A DNA stretch of 64,000 nucleotides from Ligula intestinalis. Its lineage: Eukaryota; Platyhelminthes; Cestoda; Diphyllobothriidea; Diphyllobothriidae. The DNA lies in assembly GCA_036362985.1 (NCBI GenBank), contig JAYGXS010000004.1, positions 9,685,239-9,749,238 of the forward strand, in the 5' to 3' direction. Of this stretch, positions 33,815 through 45,800 are shown one piece after another. How positions within the stretch are numbered: the first letter of the stretch is position 1; each line of letters opens with the position of its first letter. A model generated the notes under the pieces. That model was not told where the DNA came from and ran no database searches. It was given only the letters and a program-made list of their open reading frames with translations. The position numbers and the translations under genes are program-made.

Positions 33815-36800
33815 TTTAAAATGCCAGCCTTTTACGTTCCTCAGAAAATAACGCAAACCTTAAGCGATACTGCAGTCAAACCGTCCCGTGTTGTGTCTTA
33901 CTGACCTTGACGAAGTTTAAGTTTTTGCGGCTGAGATATGGTGTGGTATCCTCGGAAGACACTGTTGCCGCTTCAGCTCGCGAACCGTATCTCGCGAGGG
34001 AAACAATGAAAGGTTGTCGTCTCTGTTACTTTGATCGGAGGCGCCAAAAGTCGTGCAAACGGAGTTCCTTTATGCTGCCCCCCCCTGCCAATTTGCCCCG
34101 CGGCCGTGATTCACGAATAAGACCAGGCCTGAGCGGATAGTGAGCCAGGCGGTGTCGTTAGGGCCCAGCAATTAAGCGCATAGCAACAACCGCTAAGATC
34201 CTGGCTTGCCGTACTTTATGATGTAGTGGGCTCTAGTGCCGACTTGAATGACACTGATGATGAGCACTAGACTTTGAACCCCGGGCCTTTTCTGTCAGTT
34301 GTTTTTGATAATGACTCAATTAGTCCCGTTTGTGGGTATTTTCATGTGCAAACGTGCTGTATGTGTCCATTAGTCCTGCTTGGAACACTACGCTTCCGAC
34401 GTTTCGTAATTCCAATAAAACGTGGCCCTCCCCCTTCTCTTAGTGGCTGTTTCAGCTTTCTGTCGTAGTGCAGTGGAACCTCTGTTAACGAGCTTAGATC
34501 GTTCCGGCATCGAGCTGGTCTTGCGGAACGTAGCCAATCAAACTGTATCGGTTCACTGATTGGCTGCGAGTGATCGAGGCGACCCACGCCATGGAGCAAG
34601 ACTCAACGGCAGACACACACACACACACACACGACAGTTCCCCCGTCGATTTCGACGATGGGCACCACGCGCTCCAACAAGCCACAGCAAACGCTGAAGC
34701 AAGCCGCAACTGACACAGCGGTGAGCAGGGCAAGCAACACGAAGGCTACAGCAGGTAGAAGCAACGTAGCGAACTACTGCGAACGAAAACAGGAGTTTAA
34801 GCAGCCTTGTGGAGAATCTGTCCACTCGCTCGCCCATCCCACCTCAGTTTGCAATGTGACACACAAACACGACAGTTCCCCGTCGATTTCGACGATGGGC
34901 ACCACGTGCTCCAACAAGCCGCAGCTAGCGCTGAAGCAAGCCGCAACTGACACAAAGGCGAGCTGGGCAAGCAATACGTAAGCGACAGTAAGCAGGAGCA
35001 ACGCAGAGAACTTGTGCGAGAGACAACAGGAGTTTCGGCAGACTTGCACAGAATCTACCCACTCGCTCGCCACTCCCACCTCCGTATCCGGTGTAAAGAC
35101 AAAGTCAATAAGACCGGGGATGAGGGAGGGTGTAGATGGCTGGCGCGGTAAACACTCAGCATGCGCACACTTGACACAGCCATCTCGCTAGGTATGCTCC
35201 CGACTGCGCGGGAGCGCCATAAAGGCCACATTAAGAGGGAGCCATTTCAGCCTGACTCTCAGTCCTCCCTCTCCTCCCGTACGCACACACAGACACACGC
35301 GTACAGAAGGAGCAGCTACGTAGGGGTCCGAGTTTTCCCGTCAGTTGGCAGACCCTACAAGCCACGGCTTTTAGCGCACCGTGATAGATTCAGACGCATT
35401 CAGATTTATTATAGTGAGGGAAGAATCGCGCCGAGGTCGACCTCACTCTCTCCCCCACCGCATAGTGACCGCCTAGCTTTTCGGGCACCCGCAGTGGGGC
35501 CTGAAACCCAGTGGGAGCGCGAGCGCAGTCACCAACAGGGAATCAGGAGTGAGAGAAAGTGCCAGCGCCTTCCAGGCCGCAGGACCGTGGTTGGCTGAAG
35601 ACTGGCATTGCATGTGCATACAGACCATTGGATCTCAGAAGGGTGAGAGCAGCCCTGCATGAAGCCTGGGCCAACACCCTCCTGAGAGGGGTAACCAGTC
35701 AGTCAACGACTGAAAGGCACTACCCATGCTCCGTTGCCGGTCGGCGTCCGTGGGCGAGGCTGAAAGAAGAGCAAGAGACAATTGGTGAACTTTGCAATTG
35801 TGGACGTGCAGAAGAAGAGGAAGAAGAAAAGAAGAAGAAGAAGAAGAAGAGTAGAAAGAAGATGGAGTAGAAGAAAAAGAGGAACAAGGAGGAGGGAAAA
35901 GGCCGAAGGGGAAAAATAGATAAAGGGAAAGAGGGAGATAGGGAGAGGAGGCGAGGGGGGAACGCAGACAGGCCGAGAGAGAGGTGAGGAGATGAAGTAT
36001 AGAAAAGAACAATAAGAGCAAAATCTCAACTTACCTTGCAGCAGAGAACCTTCAGTAGCTACTGAGGCTGTCGTTTGTGCTAAGAACAGAACTGCAGGCG
36101 CCACTATTATGAGTATGATTGCGGTAATGGAGCGAGTGATATGACTACAGGAGCTATTGTGGGGCAGAAAAGGTAAGACAGTGTTCCACAAATTCAGCAA
36201 GAACGGCCTCCACTTATCTGAGGGAGGAGGCACTCACCTGTGTTCCCGACAAACTTGACGACGCAATCGTGACGCGAGGCGACTAGTGAGTGTGGCTGGG
36301 GCTGGTGGTGGGGATGTGTGAGGTGCTGGGTGTGCCGACATCACGGTCAGTGCCGCTGTCGTGAATGCGCATGTGACCTAGTAGGCCCATGCGATGAGCG
36401 GGGGCAGTGTGGGCAGTGAAGACGGCGGTCTCGTCTGTGTGTTGGTGCTCCAGGCACAAGTTCACCAGTCTCTGTGCGATGGATTCGCAAGTGACCGATT
36501 AGACCGATGCGTGAGGTAAATGTGCGATTGCAGTGAGGGCATATCAGGCCCTCAGAGCTGGTGGGGGGTTCAAGTGTGGAAGTTGTTGTGGGCGGTAATG
36601 TGTCGGAGGGAGTGGAAGAAGTTGTGGGTGAGTTGGAGTCGCTGGACGAGGGCAACGAGGCATCTCTCACAATCCATGGACGCACGCTGCCACCACCCAA
36701 GCCCTTCCAACGTGTCCGCGTTGTCAACGCACCTTCCGTGCACGCATTGGCCTGGTCGGTCACCTCCGGAAGCCGTGCAACCCTCCTCCGACAGCATCCA

Positions 36801-39800
36801 CGTCGACTGCACCAAACACTCCGCCAGACCCTACTCCACCCTCCACGTCGACAGCAATCACCGACACACACACACACACACACTGACAAGTCGTTGACTG
36901 AGTGGAAGCTCGTCAATCGAAATAAACTTTCTGCTAGTGGCTCGTTCGTTACCGTAAATGCTCGTAGGTAGGGCTGCTCGTCATCCGAGGCTACACTGTA
37001 ATCTCTTTCTTCTCGTATAGGCAAAGTGACATTAGAGGCAAAGACTGGAATGGTAATTTCTGGCTTACTAACCATCATCAGCTAGTCAGTAACACTCAAC
37101 CCCAGATTTTTCATTATCTGAGGCTCGACCTCGTGACCTGTTGGTTAAAAGTTCAACACTCTAGACAATTAGTCACAGGATCGTTGTCCTTTTCATGATC
37201 GCGTTACGAAGGTACTCGTTCAGTTGCATCTTTAGTCTGACTCGCAAGTCCGGCCAGCAATGTGTGTTAGTCGATGCCTTTTTCTCAATAGTATACGCAG
37301 GGTGTGTAACACAGTCGTCTTCAGTGGTGTTACATCAAACTGCCAGACTAACTTTCTACTAACGGCCAGGGCACTTTTCTTTAGCTGTAGTGGTTTTTTC
37401 TGTAAAGTAATCAACGCAATACTGCGAGAGACACCGACGCTTCGAGATCCGGTTATCGGTTTTTATGATGAAAATTTCCTTCACCTACCGGCTTTTCATC
37501 GTGCCGTTGGCAATCGGGATATTTCATAAAGTTGCTTATATAGATTCGTCATACAGTCATGCAGTTTGGAATTCATGCAGAGGCCATGCTCGAAATTGGA
37601 TCTGGTAGTTTAGCAGGTATTTTTTCACTTTATTTTGCTCAGGATGTAGTCCTGAAAAAGTCCGTTTAATTCAGTATATTAAAGGGGTAATAGGCAGCTC
37701 ATTAACTGAGCGGAAGCTCGTCAATCGAAACAAACTTTCTGTTAGTGATTCGCTCGTTACCGGAAATGGTCGTAAGTGGGGGCTGCTCGTCACCCGAGGC
37801 TCTACTGTACTTCTGCCAACTTCGATCATACAGAGTTAAGAGTACTAGGAACCCATTTTTCGCAGGCTAGCTTTAATCTTATCTTTATGTAATTCCTTTG
37901 TCACCAGGGCTCCATGTCTATTATGTAGTTTTTGCTACTTGGAGAGTGTGTGTGTGTGAGTTTCTTAGGATTTATTATCATCCCTTCCCAGTAATGCCGT
38001 CCAGTTTTCCAGGGTCTTAATAACAAACCATATTCTCTTCTCTCCCCACAACTTATCAGCCTTTACAAGTCCTAGCTGTGCATATTTATACTGGGGATCT
38101 CAAGGCTTGCGTGACTTCTGTCATAATGACCTAACTTTCTGTATTTTTTTCTCTCCCCAGGTACATGAAACCCCTTCTCACGCACAGCGGTCCTCTCCTA
38201 TCAGACAATCTGCCGCGCTGTTGTTTCCCTCTGGCCGACTGGTTGACCACGGCTGATCAGCGTCGTAATGTAATGGCTGGCTACGTTGATCTCAACTTCG
38301 AGGTTTCCGCCAAAGATAATCAACACCAGGACACCTCGGCCGGCCTGGTTGCCACCTACAAGACCGCCCCCAACTTCACCCTGCCTCTGGGCGAGGTAAG
38401 TCTGCTTGATGTGTCCCCACTCGCATGGCGTTTTGTCCAAGTTAGCCAGCCGCCATCTCCCTTCCTCCCCTTTCACACTTTTAGGCTAACTGGTCGCTTT
38501 TTTGTACGTCTGGCCGAAGGCCCTAGTTACCTACAAATAACGTTGTTACTTGGTGCGCCATGAAGTGCTCTAGGGTTTTTTTCAACTGCAGGTGGTATTA
38601 AGTTAACTTTACGTTTGCTGTACGGTGCCAACGTAGTTGATTTTTAACAGTTTTTTTTGATTTAGCAACATCTAACAGCTGTTAACAGACTTTATGAGCG
38701 ACAGTTCGCTCGTGGGCTTCGACGGGGTCCTCCTCGTCTGGTCTCGTCAGTAGACCGACCATTCGTTGTCCATAAGCACCTTCCCCTCTTCCCTCCCTCA
38801 CAAGACAATTCGAAGGCACGGACGTAGACACTGTCCATGAGTTGCTGCCGCAGTCCGTTCCCCGGGGTAACTGTCAAGTTCGTGCTGTGTCTGCATGTGC
38901 TCTTTGAATATTGACGCTGCGATAACTAGCTGTCACAGTCTCCACCCGACTTGCGCTCTGCAGTGTCTGCCTCCGTGCCCAACTGTGGGTTTTGGTGTGT
39001 CCTTACCTTTGCGTAGTTTTTCCCTGCTGCTGCTCTGTGCGCGTGTGTACTGGCTTCTCTCACCATTTTCTTTTGGCTATCCTCGTCTCCACGGACGAAT
39101 TCTGAGACGCCTCACTACTTCGGCGTTTAGCGGTAAAATATGTGCGATCGCTGGAACAAGATGTTTATTCGCCTGTCGTTTCGGATTCTGTTGAGAACCC
39201 TTCATCAGAGGTGACTGGTATGATTGGTGCACAGATTACGGTGGTATATTAATGACTCGGAAGCGGACTACCAAACCATCACCGCACGAATTACGACCCC
39301 CAGTGGCGGTTACGGGGTTGTAGAGGGTCTAAATTTCGTACAGGAAGAGATGTGGTAAGACCAGTAGGCGTTGTTTATTGTATACGGAAATTCAGTGTTG
39401 GTCTGAAGCCCCGACGCGTGGCAGGCTCGGGTCCTTCGTACGCGTATGCCTACTAGCTTAATGTGGGCGTAAATGCGTGCACTTCATGCAAGAGTGTGTC
39501 ACTGGCCGTTTTATCAACTGCTTGGACAATAGTACCTTTGATTGGCTTCTCAGGGGCATATAGAGGAATACAATCACGCGAGGGATTGCAGGCTTGGCGC
39601 CAGTGGTGGTGGACGGCGCTATAGGAGCTGATAAGTGTAGTTAGCATACGGGTGGCCGCTACTAAATATAAATATTGCGCAACCTATGCATGTATCACAC
39701 TATTCTACGGTTATCTCTGATGAAGGATTCTCGACAGAAGCCGAAACAGCAGGCAAATAAACCTCTTTTTCCAGCATTTCCATCTTCTTCTGATGAACAG

Positions 39801-42800
39801 CTTCCTGGAACTCCCCTATTCGCTTCGATCGATGTAAGGTAGTACAGCAGTCGCCGGTTATTAAGTCCACCTCGGGCCCAGAAAAAATTGGGCTGAATAA
39901 GCGGCGGGCTTATTAACCGTGGGCTTAATAGCCGGCGACTATTGTACCAGGAAATATAAGGGAGCTCGGTAGGGCTACTTCTGGCTTATTAGCCGCTATG
40001 AGTTAGTTACACCAAATACTAAGTGTTTACTTCTCCTGACTCATTTTCTATGCGCTCGCCCCCTCCTCACCTTGAGAAGGCGTCCTTACCTTTGCGTACT
40101 TTTTATTTGCTGCTTCTACTGCTACTCTGTTAAATAGTCAGGCTTTTTGTGCTCTGCTTATATGTGTGTACTGGCTTCTCTTACCATTTGTCTGGTTATT
40201 CTTTTTCCCATTTAAGAATTCCGGGGGCGCCTTACTACTTCGGCGTTCATTGGCCGTACGCCCGAGCGAACGCTCTATACCCTTGCCTTGATATTCGTCT
40301 CTAAGGCTCTTGTCTGAGCTGTCCTAAACTCAAACCTCGCAGTTGGCGGTCGCTATCGGCAGCACTACTTTGGCGTTTATTTACAGTCGTCTCACTCCAC
40401 CCAGTCATGCTAGAATGGCGTTTATTGGCCGCGCAACCCCACTTCAGAATGATTCGCCCGAGCGAGAACTCTGCACCGTTGCCTTTAATCTCGGCTCTAA
40501 GGCTCTTGTCTGAGCCGTGTCTATGCGTGTGTACTGGCTTCTCTCATCATTTTTTTGGCTTTCCTCTTTTCCACTGACGAATTCTGTGACGCCTTACTAC
40601 TTCAGCGTTTAGAAGTAAAATATATGCGAGATGTTTATTTGCCTGACATTTCGAATTCTCTCGAGAACCCTTTATCAGAGGTAACGGTAGAATAAGATGA
40701 TAAATTAAAAAGTTAATTGATATATGCACAGATTGCGCAGTATTCCTATCTCGTGGTGACCATGCGACTACATGCGTATTATACTTATCGGCTCCCGTAA
40801 CCGCGCATTCCAGCGAATAGGACGACAAAGTTGCCGAATTACAATATCTTCGGCGGATACTCTAAAGGAATCGTTAACCACGCAATTTTGTCAATCAGTG
40901 CATACGCAGACGAGACAAGAACCCAAATCCAACCCGCCCAAAATTCTGACGAGCTCTTCCGTACGTGAAGAATGTATCGAAAGTAGTCAGCCGCCTTCTC
41001 ACTCCACTTGGAATTGGATTTGTATACAGGCCAAAAGCAACAATCAGGCGTCGAGTCATCAGACCGAAAAACCCACTACCATAGCAGGAAACGGTTGGAA
41101 GTTTAGGTTTATACGCATAAGACGGGCAGAATGCATATTCAAGTTCAGGACGTGCGTCATTCGGTGATAAAAACACAGGTCCCCATCTTCTGCCTCGCTT
41201 AAAAATGGTGGATAGACGCTCGCCACCTATGGGTTACGAGAATTATTCGTCCGGTGTTGCTTTTGGGGCTGAATCTAGATGGCTCGCAGGCAATCACCTG
41301 GCAACTCATATGCTATACTGAATGACACTGTGCATAGAGATCGGGTAGATTAGGAAGCACATTTCTGGCTCATTTGCCGTCATCAGCCAGCTGTACCTAA
41401 CCCCATGTAGTGCACTAACTAAAGTTGTAGCTCGTGGCCGGTGAATTAGGGGTCCAACACATTAAGCATTGATCCATGGACCAGGAATGTGAATGCTCAC
41501 CGATCGGTTACGGTACTCATTCGTCGCGTTCTGTCTAGCCACGCAGGTGGTCGCATACTGATTGAGCCTGTCGAAACGAGATTGGAACTGTCATTTCTGC
41601 CTCCCTGTCTGTCAAATATACCCAGCTCGAAGTTTTTCAACTCCCGATATTTGTGGCTTCCGCGAAGCCGTGCGCGTGGAGGTGTCGTCGTTTTTGGTTG
41701 TGCTCGTTTGAAGGAAGATTTCGATCCTGCAACTGGCTTGGCAGGCGCCGAGTGCTTGTGGGTCCTCCTCTTGTAACGCCTTTTTATACATTTTGCCGGA
41801 TACCGCTGGCATTCAGTGCTTTTGCAGGTTTTTGCCCTAAGGACGTACAGCCCAGGTAGCTGATTAGCCGTTTTCCTCACAACTAAAGGGCACGCCCCCA
41901 TTTTCCTAGTTAACAGTAGATTCTGCGCAATCCGCTCTCATTAAACCTTGCGTTGGCGCCCACCTTTAGCTGTATCCATTTTGTGCATGTGTGATATTTT
42001 AGCTCCGCCCAGGAGCTGCCCCTCCCCCGCCGTAATTAATCCCTCATTCTTCCGGTTTCTAACCAAATGTGCGTTCGCCTGACTGCTCTTGTGGTGTCTA
42101 GCCCTACTTCCTCACTCCTCTCTCCCTTGTGCACGCGGTAGTTTGAAGCTCTAGCACACACACGCACNNNNNNNNNNCCCCCCCCCCCCTCCTTCCCTCA
42201 AACGGGCCGCTTGGTAGATGTGCTGGAACAGCACGAAGAGAGGGGCCAATCAGAACATAACAGGCGTTTTTCGAACATGGGGGTGGGTGAGAGCGTTGGT
42301 GACACACGCAGGTGTAGACTCATGAGATCTGAGTCAGGCAAGTTGGCCCCGTTCGCCCACGCGCAATCCCGCCTCCGTCCGTGTCGTGTGACAAAAGTGT
42401 TCTATCCACACCTAAAGTCTGACAGCTGTCGTGTGTCGTGCGCATATGCAAGTGGAGGAGGCCAACCAAGGGCTCTAGGCGCAGCTGGCGACGATTACTG
42501 GTCAGATATGACCGAAACTGCCGATCCTAACTTTACAGCCGCCGGCTGCCAACAGCGGTGAACTGATGCAAATAAGCGGGCAAGGATGAGATGTGTGCTA
42601 CCGAAGCAACATAGAGGGTTTTTGCAGACGAAGATAGTAGTCACCTCGCGTCAAGGTCATATCAATCTTAGTGAGGATGTTATGGTTGGTACCAAACTGA
42701 ACCGTGATCATGGAGGCTTATCTGCTTTTGAAACATCGTGACCTTAGATCTGGGATTTTTATTTGCTCCCCGAGACCCACATGCTGCGCTTGGTATCACG

Positions 42801-45800
42801 TCCGGTCTCGCCTATAAAGGTCTGCGGAATAACCTTGTCTGTGTAGCATCAATGACCTCTTCTATAAGTGCAACTCGCGCATATTGTTTTATCTGCCATA
42901 TTCCTCTCCCTGTCCCCGACTGTTGGTTCCGACAAAACCCAAAGCATGGTGGTGTGGAGATGAGGACATGCGTGCGTGTTCGTTTATAGTGTTGATAGAC
43001 TTGCGCTGCGTCTAACGCACTTTCTCCTCCCCACCCGAGCCCCTAGTCATGATCAAGTCGAGTAGAACAAATGTGGGGGGGACACAGGTGGCTGTTGCGG
43101 TGAGGACCCACCCTAAGTGTGCCCCCACACTGGCTCAGAAACCACTGAGTGAGAGTGTTATAGAGGCCATATCGAGAAACCCAATGAGTAGGCCACTCCA
43201 CACAAACACATGTTGGGCCTCCTGTGTGGTTTGATCTAAACTTGACGTTCCGCTTATGCGTTATTTATTCTAAGCCACGTATTTCGGTGCACAGCGCGTT
43301 TATATTTGGGAAAATGCAAAGTGTTGACCTTACTCTGCGCGTGTCGCACACACGACCTGTCCCCCCCCCAGTCATATCACTAGGATTTCACTTTGAAGCG
43401 AGCACTCGGCTCGTGTCGTACGTGTGAGAATGCCATAGAGGTCACACTAAGAATGAGCCGCTGCGATATGACTCTCGATCCACCAGTCGATCACTTAGCT
43501 CAGACACACTGGACTGACTCCGAGGTCTCTCACCAGATGAAAACCTTCAAAGCCATAGCCTTTAGAGCACCATGTTGGAGACAGGCTTGGATAAGGCACT
43601 CACACATGGCTCAGTTTCACATTTCGGGGCACATCTAACTCGGATTATTTCACTTTTAGCGGTTACGTTTGGTAGCCTGCTAATCAAAAATCTGAATCAG
43701 CTTACCCTGTTATTGATCCACCCGAAAAGAATTTTGCAGTTGGCTGGACCAGGGCTAACAATCTGGTTGATGGGTAACCATTTGTCGCAATAAACATTAC
43801 CGACAAAGGCGTGAGAGAGAGAGACTGAAATTGCCATTTCTGGCTCATTAGCCGTCATCAGCCAGCCCTATCCAACCCCAGGTGTTGGTTGAGGCTCGAA
43901 CCCGCGAATTGTTAATAAGTAGTCCAACGTTGTACTGCACGAGGTCCGCCAATGCACCGAAATGTTACACGCACGCACACAGGAATTTTCCGTACGTGCA
44001 CCCGTGGCATACGTCAAGGTCTCGCGCGACAGTTGGTTGAGTCAGGCCGCTGTGGTTGTGCCCTCATGAAACTCTTTTTTATGCGATTTCGTCAACTGGC
44101 AGGCTTCAACGTTCTCTTGTTGTGCCGGTCGGGGACTGCTTAGTCAGCATCACTGTTGTAGGCCTGCTCACCTCGAACACGATCTCTGTTCCTGTGACAG
44201 GCTACATCAAATCGACTCATCGTCACCTCCCCCCCCCGTCTCCTCGAGCCGCTAAGATCTCACCTCGTTCAGATGTTCGCTCTACCTCCGCTGACGTCAG
44301 TTACATGGGTGTCGAATCTAGGACCGATGTGTGGACTAGCTCTGTGTGCCTGAACCCACAACAACGTTTGCCGCCAATTATGCGGGGACTTTCTGGTCAG
44401 AAAAAATTATTGGCATCATGATTTATGTGCCTGTTCGTACCCTCATTTAGTCCAGGAAGGGTGGGGAGTGGTTACTTATACCGATTTTCAAGTAATACTT
44501 CATTACACCGCAGAAAAAGTGTTCAAAATGACGATATTATGTATTCGTTTGTGAAAAAAATGTGCCTTGTCCTTTTTCTGTAGGCCATTTCTGCGAGCGA
44601 CTTCAAATATTCACGAGTTGGCGCGTGCTCCTTGACGCACGAAACGCCAGTATATTATCTTTAATGGCAGTCATTTCTGGGCAGTCACTCTGATTATATG
44701 GCTAAAACACGATAATAGGAACGTTCCCCAACAAGTACAGGGGTTTTGCAAAATACTGCAGGAAGCGTAAATATCCTCGTGTCCAAACGCTAGTGCAAGC
44801 TTACATCTAATCTTAAGCCTCACCCTAGCTTAAATCGAACCCTTATCTTCGTGGTCAGTAGTGCGAGGCCCTAAATATGTACACGGGGGGGGGTTCCCCT
44901 GCCTTGGCATACTATTTTTTGAATGTAAAAGCATATTTAACTATTTCGATGGCCGAGGTTGTATTAGGTCCATGGATTTCTCCATGCTGCTGTTAAAACG
45001 TTCGGTCGTTTCATTCGCTTCTTGCATGCAGCTGTGCCAACCCAGTTTACTCTGTCGCGCAATTACCCTGGTTTGCTACAGTCTCCTTTGAAGTTGCCTT
45101 TACTTTTCTGCTACTTAAACTTCCAGTCAGCGCTCTGTCCTTCGCGCGCGCGCTCGTTTGCTTTGCAATGGTCTTGCTGATGCCTTTTTCTGCCTACCCG
45201 CCTTTCAAAATGGACAATTTTAAAAGCAGAAGAACGCTGTACCTGTTGGTCATGCGCGTTTTTTGGACCACAGAAAGGAATAAGTAACCCTCCCCCCCTC
45301 CGGTGTTTTACGAAAAGCTCCCAGCAATACGGCAGGGCCTATTCTCGTGGCCAACCCCACACACAGATCGTGTAGTCGCTCCGTGGTAACAATCTTTGTT
45401 TGGCTAGGAAAGTCATGATTGAGGGTTGCTATCATCTTGCCTAAAACGTTTAGCACCGCAAGGTCATTTGGTGTGATACCATAAATTGATTCGATGCCAC
45501 ACACGCACGCACAAATCAAGGGCACCGCGTCGTGATCCTCCGAAGCTCTTGATTTATGTATCCTAGACTGCAGCCAGTATCATCCACTGGAAATTTTGCG
45601 ACAAGGACCCGACGATTGGAGATGCTATCTATGTGCATTTTAAAACTTATCAAGGAAGCAAGTGTGATCGATAAAAGGGCTGTTTTGTTACTGAGTATTG
45701 CGAGGCCGCGTAAGGTTTGTGCGTTAAGATGGAAAATTTAACTTCACTGTCCGTATTCTCCGGAAATTCTTCGCTGAGTCTTCGCCCCTTTTGTCTTGGC

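Noticed and set aside
33635..33856. Minus-strand frame with a run of about 30 threonines
   Set aside because: It is the translation of the TAG microsatellite; flanks have no protein character.
35635..36233. Hydrophobic minus-strand frames of 128 and 176 codons
   Set aside because: Leu/Ser/Phe-rich because they read the complement of a purine tract; not membrane proteins.
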